Shown in pieces: positions 1 to 8,134 of a stretch of DNA of 64,000 bases. The notes below the pieces were generated by a model. The model did not search any database. It was not told the DNA's origin and saw only the letters and a program-made list of their open reading frames with translations. Numbering within the stretch: position 1 is the first letter of the stretch; every line of letters starts with the position of its first letter. This DNA is from Insolitispirillum peregrinum (lineage in GTDB: Bacteria > Pseudomonadota > Alphaproteobacteria > Rhodospirillales > Rhodospirillaceae), in assembly GCF_042665255.1 (NCBI RefSeq), contig NZ_JBHTCD010000001.1. One strand, written 5' to 3'. The position numbers and the translations under genes were made by a program.

Positions 1-124
1 AAGCGGGAAAGCCTCCGAAAGTGGCTATCGTCGCCATCATGAGAAAGCTCGTCCTGCTCGCAAACTCTCTCCTTAAAGCCGATCGGATGTGGCAGAAGGA
101 AAAGCCTTGCTAATCACGGATACT

Positions 125-2293
125 CTAGCGGCGAGCACGCTCCACCGAATTCACCGCCGGAGTTGCCCGCAATGCAGCAATAATGTTTACCAGGTGGCGA
201 ACATCCCGCACATCAACATCAATGATCATGTCAAAGAAATCAGCGCTGCGATTGGTGATCTTCAGGTTGGTGATATTCCCCATGTTCTTGGCAATGACCG
301 TTGACAGCGAGCCAAGGGATCCCGGTTCATTTGCGACCACCATGTTGATCCGTCCCACATGATGCTGACTGTCGTTTTCCGTATCCCACGCCAGATCAAG
401 CCAGCGCTCTGGTTGTTCGGAAAATTGCTCCAGCTGATCGCAGTCGATGGTGTGAATCGTCACCCCCTTGCCGGTGGTCACGATACCGACAATCCGGTCC
501 CCCGGCAGGGGGTGGCAACAGCGGGCATAATGCAAAGCCATCCCCGGGATCAGCCCACGGATCGGCATGCTGTGGTGCGTACCTTCGGTGTCTTTCTTTT
601 TCGCCCCGGCCAGCCCCTTGACCAGCGACACCATTGATCCGACCTTCTGGGCCATTTTCAGGCCCGGGTAGACGGCCATCACCACTTCGTGACCAGAAAG
701 CTGCCCCTCCCCGACCATCCAGTAGATGTCTTCGACATCTTCGGCCCGGAAGCGATTGGTAACCCCCGCCAGACCTTTTTCGGTCATGTCATAGCCTTCG
801 GAGCGGAAGGCTTGCTGCAGGATTTTTTTGCCCAGCTCGACATTCTGGCCGCGCTGCTGACCACGGACGAAGCGACGGATCCGGGCCCGCGCCTTGCCGG
901 TCACCACAAAGCGTTCCCATTCCGGGCTGGGTGTCTGCTTGGGATTGGTGATGATCTCGACCTGATCGCCATTATTCAATTGCGACCGCAGCGGCACCAT
1001 CCGTCCGTTTACCTTGGAGCCGACGCAGCGATCCCCCACCTCGGAATGGACGTTATAGGCAAAATCCACCGGCGTTGCACCACGCGGCAAGGCAATCAGG
1101 TCGCCTTTCGGAGTAAAGCAAAACACCTGATCCTGGAACATTTCCAGTTTGGTATGTTCAAGGAATTCTTCCGGGTTGGAGGCATGCTCCAGAATTTCCA
1201 GCAGTTCCCGCAGCCAGCGGTATTGCCGCCCTTCTGTCAGGGCACGAGCCGCCGCCGCATCCTGCTTGTAGCTCCAGTGGGCTGCCACCCCCATTTCGGC
1301 CACGTCATGCATTTCAGCGGTGCGGATCTGGATTTCGATACGGTGGCGTTCCGGGCCGATCACGCCGGTGTGCAGTGACCGATAGCCGTTCGGCTTGGGG
1401 GTCGAGATGTAATCCTTGAAGCGGCCGGGCACCATCGGGTAAGCGGCATGCAGGACACCAAGGGCACGATAGCAGTCTTCGAGGCTGTCAACCGTCACCC
1501 GAAAGGCCATGATGTCGGACAACTGTTCAAAGGCGACATCCTTGCGCTGCATCTTGCGCCAGATCGAATAGGGGCTTTTTTCGCGTCCGGCCAGGCTGGC
1601 CTGAATGCCGCTGCGCGCCAAGGTCTGGTTCAGCTCGCCCATAATCCGCTGGACCAGATCGCCGCCCTGCTCTTCCAGGAATTTCAGGCGATTGACGATA
1701 CTGTCACGAGCATCGGGATGCAGTTCGGCAAACGAGTTTTCTTCAAGCTCGGTCTTGAATTCCGCCATCCCGATCCGCTCGGCCAGCGGGGCGTAAATTT
1801 CCATCGTTTCCAGTGCGATACGACGGCGCTTCTCGGGCTTTTTAATATAGTGCAGCGTCCGCATGTTGTGCACGCGGTCGGCCAGCTTGACCAGCAGAAC
1901 CCGGATGTCCTCGCTCATCGCCAGCAGCAACTTGCGGAAATTTTCCGCCTGCTTGGTCTGGTCAGACTGCAACTGGATGCGGGTCAGCTTGGTGACACCA
2001 TCGACCAGCCGGGCAACATCATCCCCGAACAGGCGCTGGATTTCTTCGGCGGTGGCATCGGTGTCTTCGATGGTGTCGTGCAGCAGGGCGGTGATGATGG
2101 TGGCGGTGTCGAGCTTGTAGCGGGTCAGAATCCCCGCGACCTCGACTGGATGAGAGAAATAGGGGTCACCCGAGGCACGGGTCTGCGAGCCATGCTTTTG
2201 CACGGCATAGACATAAGCCCGGTTCAACGCATCTTCATCGGCGCCGGGATCGTAAGACCGAACCCGCTCCACCAGTTCAAATTGACGCATCAT
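125..2293 (-). CDS. rsh: Bifunctional (p)ppGpp synthetase/hydrolase (RelA/SpoT homologue)
   Basis: Makes and degrades the alarmone (p)ppGpp in the cytoplasm. At 722 aa it has the normal RSH length. Domains in order: an HD hydrolase domain with the HD pair at about residues 72-73 (LLHDTIED); a synthetase domain at about 235-345 (REKSPYSIWRKM, then YRSLHTG); a TGS domain at about 388-445 starting VFCFTPKGD; and a C-terminal ACT domain at about 650-722. Both catalytic halves keep their signature motifs, so a bifunctional enzyme is expected, as is usual in alphaproteobacteria with a single RSH. It lies downstream of rpoZ, a conserved pairing. The start could be either of two adjacent ATG codons. 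Confidence 0.96.
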   Translation of the reverse strand: MMRQFELVERVRSYDPGADEDALNRAYVYAVQKHGSQTRASGDPYFSHPVEVAGILTRYKLDTATIITALLHDTIEDTDATAEEIQRLFGDDVARLVDGVTKLTRIQLQSDQTKQAENFRKLLLAMSEDIRVLLVKLADRVHNMRTLHYIKKPEKRRRIALETMEIYAPLAERIGMAEFKTELEENSFAELHPDARDSIVNRLKFLEEQGGDLVQRIMGELNQTLARSGIQASLAGREKSPYSIWRKMQRKDVAFEQLSDIMAFRVTVDSLEDCYRALGVLHAAYPMVPGRFKDYISTPKPNGYRSLHTGVIGPERHRIEIQIRTAEMHDVAEMGVAAHWSYKQDAAAARALTEGRQYRWLRELLEILEHASNPEEFLEHTKLEMFQDQVFCFTPKGDLIALPRGATPVDFAYNVHSEVGDRCVGSKVNGRMVPLRSQLNNGDQVEIITNPKQTPSPEWERFVVTGKARARIRRFVRGQQRGQNVELGKKILQQAFRSEGYDMTEKGLAGVTNRFRAEDVEDIYWMVGEGQLSGHEVVMAVYPGLKMAQKVGSMVSLVKGLAGAKKKDTEGTHHSMPIRGLIPGMALHYARCCHPLPGDRIVGIVTTGKGVTIHTIDCDQLEQFSEQPERWLDLAWDTENDSQHHVGRINMVVANEPGSLGSLSTVIAKNMGNITNLKITNRSADFFDMIIDVDVRDVRHLVNIIAALRATPAVNSVERARR

Positions 2294-2324
2294 GATGCCT
2301 GACCCCCCATCATCAAAACAAAAC

Positions 2325-2364
2325 AGGGGAGTAACTCACCCTAATGTGGGTTGGTTACTCCCCT
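2325..2364. terminator. Hairpin between rpoZ and rsh
   Basis: An 11-bp perfect stem (AGGGGAGTAAC at 2325-2335, complement at 2354-2364) with further pairing of CACC and GGTT-type bases inside. It sits in the 114-bp gap between rpoZ and rsh and has no clear U-run on either strand. It may be an attenuator or mRNA-processing site that sets the rsh:rpoZ ratio; this role is inference. Confidence 0.5.
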
Positions 2365-2407
2365 GATGCCATAGCTGTATCACGAGATGCAATCGCGGTA
2401 CCGAGCC

Positions 2408-2800
2408 TTACAGATCGTCATCGCCGACGGCAGCGTCGCCAAGATCTTCGCTCATGCCATCTTCACCGGCCAGCAGGTCGTCACCCGACTCGCCGCCCAT
2501 CATGGCTTCGCTCATCTCGACAGCAATTTCGCTGGCCAGTGTATCGAACTCGTCATCTTCCGGCTCGTCGACTTCGACATGCTTTTGCAGGCTTTGCACC
2601 AGAGCATTGTCGAGTTCGTCGGTCGAGACCATGAATTCGGCGATTTCACGCAGGGCAACAACCGGGTTCTTGTCGTTGTCACGATCAACGGTCAGGGCAG
2701 AACCGGCAGAGATATCCCGCGCCCGCTGCGCAGCCAGCAGAACCAGATCAAAACGGTTCGGAACCCTTTGAACGCAATCTTCAACGGTAACACGAGCCAT
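2408..2800 (-). CDS. rpoZ: RNA polymerase omega subunit
   Basis: A 130-aa omega subunit that helps assemble RNA polymerase and contributes to ppGpp binding. It begins MARVTVEDC and contains the family core NRFDLVLLAAQRAR and NPVVALREIA. The acidic C-terminal tail is typical of alphaproteobacterial omega. The ATG at 2800 is chosen over an upstream in-frame start because MARVTVED is the conserved N-terminus and a GGGAG lies just before it. It sits upstream of rsh and downstream of folK. Confidence 0.95.
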   Translation of the reverse strand: MARVTVEDCVQRVPNRFDLVLLAAQRARDISAGSALTVDRDNDKNPVVALREIAEFMVSTDELDNALVQSLQKHVEVDEPEDDEFDTLASEIAVEMSEAMMGGESGDDLLAGEDGMSEDLGDAAVGDDDL

Positions 2801-2960
2801 GGGGTACTCCCGCACAGGCAATAAGAACGAGCCGCCAGAACGCCCGCGTGCACACCCCGTTTCGGGCTTGGCGCACCATTCTGACGAAGCTTTGGGAACC
2901 GATGTGTATAGCGGATCACCTGAACAAAGGCAACACCGCAATGCACAAGGTCAAGGAATA

Positions 2961-3455
2961 TCAGTCATGCAGCAAGGGGCGGATCTGTTGATCCGGCGGC
3001 AGGCTGGCCATCATTTGGTCAACGGACAGCCCCAGGCGGGGATGAACCCAGTCCGGGGCAACGTCGCGCAACGGGTACAGGACAAAGGCCCGGTCCTGCA
3101 GGCGGGGATGGGGGAGAGAGAGGGAGGCGTTCTCTCGCACGTCACCACCATGGGCCAGCAGATCGAGGTCGATGACCCGGGGGGCATTGACCACCGTCCG
3201 CACGCGCCCCATGCGATCTTCAATTCGATGCAACCCACTCAGGCATTCTTCCGCAGTCAACGGCGACCGGACCAGCGCCACGCCATTGACGTACCATGGC
3301 TGGTCAGACATTGGTACCGGGGCAGTTTCATACCAGCGGGACAGGCTTAGGACCTCCATTTTTTCATCGGCAAGAAGACGAACTGCCTGCTGGCAAGCGT
3401 TCAGGGGAGATCCGTAAATGCTGTCAAGATTGGCCCCAACCGCAACGAGTATCAT
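2961..3455 (-). CDS. folK: 2-amino-4-hydroxy-6-hydroxymethyldihydropteridine pyrophosphokinase
   Basis: Transfers pyrophosphate from ATP to 6-hydroxymethyl-7,8-dihydropterin in folate synthesis. The 164-aa product begins MILVAVGANLD and carries the HPPK hallmarks RWYETAPV, WYVNGVALV and the signature PRVIDLDLL. The ATG at 3455 is preferred over a longer frame because MILVAVGANL is the family N-terminus. folK-rpoZ-rsh order is common in Rhodospirillales. Confidence 0.94.
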   Translation of the reverse strand: MILVAVGANLDSIYGSPLNACQQAVRLLADEKMEVLSLSRWYETAPVPMSDQPWYVNGVALVRSPLTAEECLSGLHRIEDRMGRVRTVVNAPRVIDLDLLAHGGDVRENASLSLPHPRLQDRAFVLYPLRDVAPDWVHPRLGLSVDQMMASLPPDQQIRPLLHD

Positions 3456-3700
3456 TATATTTTTTCTCCGTTGTCCCGATGGTTTTACAAAAAATTTACC
3501 TGAACATGGGCTTGTCATGGCACCCGGTTAGGCTTACTTAGAAAGACGAGAACGGTAAAGCCCTGTTCGGCCATCCACCACTCATCCATCAGCTTATGAA
3601 TCATATCGCTGACTCCAATAATCGCTGGCACGTTTGCCGAAAAGACAGACTGCCCCGATAAACCTTGAAAATATAGACAATAAGTCGAAAGGCATAGACA

Positions 3701-4297
3701 ATGATTTTCTATCCGCAAGAGCGCATTGCCCTCTTCATTGACGGGTCCAATCTGTACGCTGCAGCTCGGGCTTTAGGCTTCGATATCGATTACAAGCGTC
3801 TGCTTGACCTGTTCGCCTCCAAGGGTCATCTGATCCGCGCGTTCTATTACACCGCGCTGGTCGAAGATCAGGAATATTCCCCCATCCGTCCGCTGGTCGA
3901 TTGGCTCGATTATAACGGCTATACGATGGTGACCAAGCCGACCAAGGAATTCACCGATTCCATGGGGCGCCGCAAGGTCAAGGGCAACATGGACATCGAG
4001 CTTGCCATCGACGTGATGGAAATGGCCGATCATGTGGACCACATCGTGCTGTTTTCCGGCGATGGCGATTTCCGTCGGCTGGTCGAAGCCGTTCAGCGCA
4101 AGGGTGTGCGCGTGACCGTCGTTTCGACCATCAAGTCCCAGCCGCCGATGGTTGCCGACGAATTGCGCCGTCAGGCCGACCACTTCCAGGAACTGCTGGA
4201 GCTGGCCCCGGTTATCCGCCGTCAGGTTGACCGCGAGCAGTATGCACCGTCTTCGCCGGCTCCGCATGCCCCGGCTCAGCACGGTGAAGATCTGTAA
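3701..4297 (+). CDS. NYN (PIN-like) domain protein, LabA/DUF88 family
   Basis: A 198-aa protein whose core matches the NYN/LabA nuclease-like fold: FIDGSNLYAAA at about residues 12-22, the GNMDIELAIDVM acidic stretch at about 95-106, and FSGDGDFRRLV at about 118-127. The acidic residues D14, D98, D121 and D123 would form the metal site of a PIN-like RNase. The family is proposed to act on RNA, but no substrate can be read from this sequence. It stands alone, starts after AAAGG and ends at a strong terminator. A very similar stand-alone gene is common in alphaproteobacteria. Confidence 0.9.
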   Translation: MIFYPQERIALFIDGSNLYAAARALGFDIDYKRLLDLFASKGHLIRAFYYTALVEDQEYSPIRPLVDWLDYNGYTMVTKPTKEFTDSMGRRKVKGNMDIELAIDVMEMADHVDHIVLFSGDGDFRRLVEAVQRKGVRVTVVSTIKSQPPMVADELRRQADHFQELLELAPVIRRQVDREQYAPSSPAPHAPAQHGEDL

Positions 4298-4360
4298 GGA
4301 CGACTTTGGATCTGTGGGCGCAAAGACAGCTCCAACGCCCGTCTTTCACCCACCGGGATC

Positions 4361-4400
4361 AAGACCATCGCGCCGATGTGCGCGATGGTCTTTGCCTTTT
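4361..4400 (+). terminator. Rho-independent terminator after the NYN gene
   Basis: A 13-bp perfect stem (AAGACCATCGCGC at 4361-4373, complement at 4380-4392, loop of 6) followed by TTTGCCTTTT. It lies 64 bp after the NYN stop codon. Confidence 0.85.
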
Positions 4401-4412
4401 CTGGAACAGTGC

Positions 4413-4437
4413 GCGAAAACCGGTACCCGTTCTTCGC
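4413..4437 (+). repeat. Diverged REP-like hairpin B copy
   Basis: GCGAAAACCGG at 4413-4423, ending TTCTTCGC at 4437. It is recognisably the 25-bp motif seen at 30847, 52811, 52869 and (inverted) 54251, with a few substitutions. It lies just after a terminator, a typical REP position. Confidence 0.6.
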
Positions 4438-4491
4438 GACTGTCCTGATACCCCCCAGGACGACAAGCCCTTTTAGCCGAGCCATCCTGCC

Positions 4492-5127
4492 ATGACCTTT
4501 ACCCCTCCTGAAGCCACCTGCCAGCTCTGTCCGCGTCTGGTCGAATTCCGCAATGACAATCAGCGGCAGTGGCCGGACTGGCATAATGCCCCCGTACCAT
4601 CATTCGGATCGCTGGACGCCAGTCTGCTGGTGGTTGGCCTGGCCCCCGGTCTGCGCGGAGCCAACTGCACCGGACGCCCGTTCACTGGCGACTATGCCGG
4701 CGACCTGCTGTATCCGTCCCTGAAGGCCTTTGGCTTGGCGAGTGGCGATTACCAGCGTCGCCCCGATGATGGCTTTGTGCTGAAAAATACCCGCATCACC
4801 AATGCGGTACGCTGCGTTCCGCCGGAAAACAAACCCACCCCCGCCGAACAGAACACCTGCCGCCCGTTCCTGATCGACGAGCTGCAGGCAATGCCGAACC
4901 TGCGGGTCATTCTGGCTTTGGGGTTGATTGCGCATAATGCTGTTCTCTCAACCATGAAAGAACGCAAGGTCAGCTTTCCCTTTGCCCATGGTGCCCAACA
5001 TCGCCTGGGCTGTGGCATTGTTCTGGCCGACAGCTATCACTGTTCGCGCTATAACGTGAATACTGGTCGGCTGACCGAAGAGATGTTCCATCAGGTGCTG
5101 AGAAACATCTCCCCCTTGCTGCTGTGA
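4492..5127 (+). CDS. Uracil-DNA glycosylase, family 5 (UDGb-like)
   Basis: Predicted to excise uracil and related deaminated bases from DNA. The 211-aa protein has the iron-sulfur-type UDG layout: an N-terminal C-x2-C (C10, C13), a second cysteine pair around RCVPPENKPTPAEQNTC, motif 1 GLAPGLRGANCTGR, and a C-terminal motif YHCSRYNVNTGRLT. Motif 1 GLAPG lacks the polar catalytic residue of families 1 and 4, which points to family 5. The start has no strong ribosome site. Its stop codon directly abuts the convergent glutathione peroxidase stop, so no intergenic terminator is possible there. Confidence 0.88.
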   Translation: MTFTPPEATCQLCPRLVEFRNDNQRQWPDWHNAPVPSFGSLDASLLVVGLAPGLRGANCTGRPFTGDYAGDLLYPSLKAFGLASGDYQRRPDDGFVLKNTRITNAVRCVPPENKPTPAEQNTCRPFLIDELQAMPNLRVILALGLIAHNAVLSTMKERKVSFPFAHGAQHRLGCGIVLADSYHCSRYNVNTGRLTEEMFHQVLRNISPLLL

Positions 5128-5706
5128 TCAGCTTTTTTTCAAGGCCGTTTCAACAGCGGCGCGCACTTTGTCGCTCATCGGATCGGTGACGGACGAAAAC
5201 CAGTCAACCAACGAGCCATCCGGGGCAATCAGGTACTTGTGGAAATTCCATTTCGGGGCGGCAATAACTCCCAGCGTCTCCCGCGCCCAGCGATAGAATG
5301 GATGCGCAGCGTCCCCGGAGACAACCTGCTTGGCAGTCATCGGAAAATTGACCCGAAAGGTCGTGGTGCAAAAATCCTGAATCTGCTGCTCTGTTCCCGG
5401 CTCTTGTCCGCCGAAGTCGTTGGACGGAACGCCCAGAACGACCAGCCCGCGCTCACGATAGGCATCCCACAGGGCCTGCAAGCCTTCATATTGCTTGGTG
5501 AAGCCACACTGACTGGCAGTGTTCACCACCAGAACCGCTTTCCCCCGGAACGATGACAGGGGCAAATCTCCGCCATCGATGGCCGGAAACGAAAAGCTGT
5601 AGGCATTTTCTGCGGTCATCGCCTGGCTCTCCTTGCCTCGTCCGAACAATCCAAACAGCATGGCTCCCACTCCTCCCAACATGACAGTGCGACGATTAGA
5701 GTGCAT
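5128..5706 (-). CDS. Glutathione peroxidase family protein (cysteine type), possibly exported
   Basis: A thiol peroxidase that reduces hydroperoxides. Catalytic residues are visible: C67 in ASQCGFT, Q101 in FGGQEPG, and W153-N154 in PKWNFHKYL. The residue is Cys, not Sec. Compared with ordinary bacterial GPx (about 160 aa) it has about 30 extra N-terminal residues. These begin with NRRTVMLGG and a hydrophobic stretch, resembling a weak Tat-type signal; an internal Met at residue 30 would give a normal cytosolic form. Which start is used cannot be settled here. Confidence 0.9.
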   Translation of the reverse strand: MHSNRRTVMLGGVGAMLFGLFGRGKESQAMTAENAYSFSFPAIDGGDLPLSSFRGKAVLVVNTASQCGFTKQYEGLQALWDAYRERGLVVLGVPSNDFGGQEPGTEQQIQDFCTTTFRVNFPMTAKQVVSGDAAHPFYRWARETLGVIAAPKWNFHKYLIAPDGSLVDWFSSVTDPMSDKVRAAVETALKKS

Positions 5707-5786
5707 ATCGCTCTCCTTTGATCACGATATTCATTCTAATGCTTCGCCTTAAAAGCAAATACGTTGCCATCTGCTCGGGATTTGCT

Positions 5787-6440
5787 CTAACCATACCGTT
5801 CCTCCAGAAATGGCTCGCCGCGCATGTGATATCCACGTGCCTCCCAAAAACCCGGCTGGTCTTTCTCCATGAAGGTCAGATGACGCAACCACTTGGCGCT
5901 TTTCCAGAAATACAGCTTCGGCACCAATAAGCGTACCGGCCCGCCATGCTCGCGCGATAACGGTGCGCCGTTCCAGCTATGGCACAGCAGGACATCATGA
6001 TCGGCCAGCCATTCCAGCGGTACATTGGTTGAATAGCCGTCAAAGCTCCGCGCCATCACAAAACGGGCGTTCGGAGCAGGCTGAATCAGATCAAGCAAGT
6101 GGCGGAAGGATACCCCGGAAAACTCGTTGTCATAGCTGCTCCAGGTGGTGACGCAGTGAATATCAACGGTGACCGTTGTTTGGGGCTGCGCCATGAACGT
6201 CGCCCAGTCCCAGGTGACAGGCGCACCGATCAGGCCACCCACGGTAAACTGCCAGTCCTGTTGCGATACAACCGGCTGCATGCCCAGATCCAGTACCGGC
6301 AGTCCCTGCGTCTGGTGCTGCCCCGGAGGAAGCCGCCGCTTTCGCTCGGATTTTTCCCCGCTTTCGCCCCGGCGCTGATCAGCCCAAATTTCCTTTGTCG
6401 CTGTTAACTTACTGGTCGGAGGCAGAAACTCGTCGCTCAT
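5787..6440 (-). CDS. Sulfite oxidase-like molybdopterin oxidoreductase
   Basis: A 217-aa molybdopterin-binding protein of the sulfite oxidase/YedY superfamily. C96 in DIHCVTTW is the expected Mo ligand, and downstream HGGPVRLLVP and WLRHLTFME match the cofactor-binding fold. No signal peptide, haem domain or dimerisation domain is visible, so it resembles the short cytosolic YuiH-like group rather than a true sulfite dehydrogenase. No b-type partner gene lies next to it. The substrate is unknown. Confidence 0.87.
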   Translation of the reverse strand: MSDEFLPPTSKLTATKEIWADQRRGESGEKSERKRRLPPGQHQTQGLPVLDLGMQPVVSQQDWQFTVGGLIGAPVTWDWATFMAQPQTTVTVDIHCVTTWSSYDNEFSGVSFRHLLDLIQPAPNARFVMARSFDGYSTNVPLEWLADHDVLLCHSWNGAPLSREHGGPVRLLVPKLYFWKSAKWLRHLTFMEKDQPGFWEARGYHMRGEPFLEERYG

Positions 6441-6537
6441 TTTTGCATCCCATTACCGCAGCACGTTGCTCCGATATAAGGCGGAATGAGCAGGGAAACC
6501 AGAGGAATGAACGAAAAGCCGCCTTAAAATGCAGAAA

Positions 6538-6555
6538 GGGGAGCCGAAGCCCCCC
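6538..6555 (-). terminator. Terminator after smpB
   Basis: On the minus strand, a GC-rich stem closes a TTCG tetraloop (GGGG..GC TTCG GC..CCCC) and is followed by TTTCTGCATTTT. It lies just past the smpB stop codon. Confidence 0.65.
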
Positions 6556-6580
6556 CAATCGCAAAATTACCCTGTCCTTC

Positions 6581-7072
6581 TTAACCGCGATCCCGCAGAA
6601 CCCGCTGCTTCTGCCGGTTCCAGTCGCGTTCCTTGATCGTCTCGCGCTTGTCGACCGCGTTCTTGCCTTTGGCCAGTCCGAGGCTGAGCTTGGCGCGGCC
6701 CTGATCATTGAAATAGATCGACAGCGGAACAATGGTCATCCCGTCACGGTTGACCGCATTCAGCAACCGGACGATCTCGCGCTTGTGCAGCAGCAGCTTG
6801 CGCGGACGGCGGGTTTCGTGCGTGAAGTGTTTGGCCGGGCTGTATTCGGGAATATAGACGTTATACAGCCACAGCTCGGTCAGGTCTCCTTTGCGACCGG
6901 CATAGGCGTCCTGAATGTTTGCGCGTCCGAGGCGGAGGCTTTTAACCTCCGTCCCGAACAGCACAATACCAACTTCTATCGTGTCCTGAATGAAGTAGTC
7001 ATGGCGGGCGCGGCGATTTTCAGCCACCCGCCCGACAGAGATCAGACCACTTCCACCTTTATCTTTCGCCAT
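6581..7072 (-). CDS. smpB: SsrA-binding protein SmpB
   Basis: Binds tmRNA and delivers it to stalled ribosomes. The 163-aa sequence holds the family pattern: NRRARHDYFI, GTEVKSLRLGRANI, YIPEYSPA, and the basic C-terminal tail ERDWNRQKQRVLRDRG. It lies 6 bp downstream of dapA in the same direction, so the two probably share a transcript. The tmRNA gene itself is not in the window. Confidence 0.96.
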   Translation of the reverse strand: MAKDKGGSGLISVGRVAENRRARHDYFIQDTIEVGIVLFGTEVKSLRLGRANIQDAYAGRKGDLTELWLYNVYIPEYSPAKHFTHETRRPRKLLLHKREIVRLLNAVNRDGMTIVPLSIYFNDQGRAKLSLGLAKGKNAVDKRETIKERDWNRQKQRVLRDRG

Positions 7073-7078
7073 GAAGGA

Positions 7079-7960
7079 TCAGGCGTCCAGCACACCGGCA
7101 GAGACCATTGCGGCCTTGACTTTTTCCTGTGCGGCCGGGCTGACCGGCACCATCGGCAAGCGCAGGACATTCTGGCACTTGCCCAGCAACGACGCGGCAT
7201 ACTTGACCGGAGCCGGGCTGGTTTCGCAGAACATCGCATCATGCAGCGGCATCAGGCGATCACGCAGTTCCCAGACGGTGGCATAGTCGCCAGCCTGCCA
7301 GGCATCATGCAGCTGGGCGCACAGGGCCGGAGCCACGTTCGAGGTCACCGAAATGCACCCCACGCCACCTTGAGCGAGGAAAGCGGTGATGGTGGCATCT
7401 TCGCCCGACAGCTGGCAGAAATCAGACTTGATCGCCAGACGGGTCTTCAGCGGACGGGCGAGATCAGCGGTGGCATCCTTCACGCCCACGATGCGCGGCA
7501 GCTCGGCCAGACGGGCCATGGTCTCGACCGACATGTCGACAACGCTGCGGCCGGGGATGTTGTAGATCACCAGCGGGATGTCGGTGGCGTCATGCACAGC
7601 CTTGAAATGCTGATACATGCCTTCCTGTGACGGCTTGTTGTAGTACGGCATGACCAGCAACGCCGCATCGGCACCGGCCTTTTCCGCCGAACGGGTCAGG
7701 TCGATGGTTTCATGCGTCGAATTCGAGCCAGAGCCCGCGATCACCGGCACTTTACCTTTAGCCACTTCGATGCACAGCTCGACGACACGTTTGTGTTCGT
7801 CGTGGGTCAGGGTGGGAGATTCGCCGGTGGTACCGACCGGAACCAGGCCGTCGGTGCCCTGGTCGATCTGCCACTGGACGAAGTCCTGGAACGCCTTTTC
7901 ATCCACGGCGCCATCGGCAGTGAAAGGCGTAATGAGGGCGGTGATGGACCCCTTGAACAT
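7079..7960 (-). CDS. dapA: 4-hydroxy-tetrahydrodipicolinate synthase
   Basis: Condenses pyruvate with aspartate semialdehyde, the first committed step to lysine and meso-diaminopimelate. The 293-aa protein begins MFKGSITALITPF and keeps the active site: T44-T45 (GTTGE), Y133 and R138 (IYNIPGR), and the Schiff-base K161 (VGVKDATAD). The ATG at 7960 is preferred because GGAG lies 7 bases upstream; longer in-frame starts run into the divergent transglycosylase promoter. Confidence 0.96.
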   Translation of the reverse strand: MFKGSITALITPFTADGAVDEKAFQDFVQWQIDQGTDGLVPVGTTGESPTLTHDEHKRVVELCIEVAKGKVPVIAGSGSNSTHETIDLTRSAEKAGADAALLVMPYYNKPSQEGMYQHFKAVHDATDIPLVIYNIPGRSVVDMSVETMARLAELPRIVGVKDATADLARPLKTRLAIKSDFCQLSGEDATITAFLAQGGVGCISVTSNVAPALCAQLHDAWQAGDYATVWELRDRLMPLHDAMFCETSPAPVKYAASLLGKCQNVLRLPMVPVSPAAQEKVKAAMVSAGVLDA

Positions 7961-8134
7961 GCTGTGCTCCATTGAGCCTAAAGTGTGCAGAAATAAGGCG
8001 ACGACCATAGCGATCTCTTGCCCGTTCGGCAAGATGTCACATCAGCTTTTGTGAAGGAAGGGTTGTTGAAGAACGCGCTAACCCCTAAATTGAGCAGTCA
8101 TCGCTTTCAGGTGGCGCACCAGAGGGGAAGTGCC

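Noticed and set aside
1..124. A possible minus-strand start (ATG at 40, reading MMATIATFGGFPA) leaving the window after rsh
   Set aside because: Only 13 codons are visible and the nearest AAGGAG lies about 28 bases upstream, too far to support the start.
3515..3718. A 67-codon minus-strand frame between folK and the NYN gene
   Set aside because: No ribosome site or family match, and it overlaps the NYN start; judged chance.
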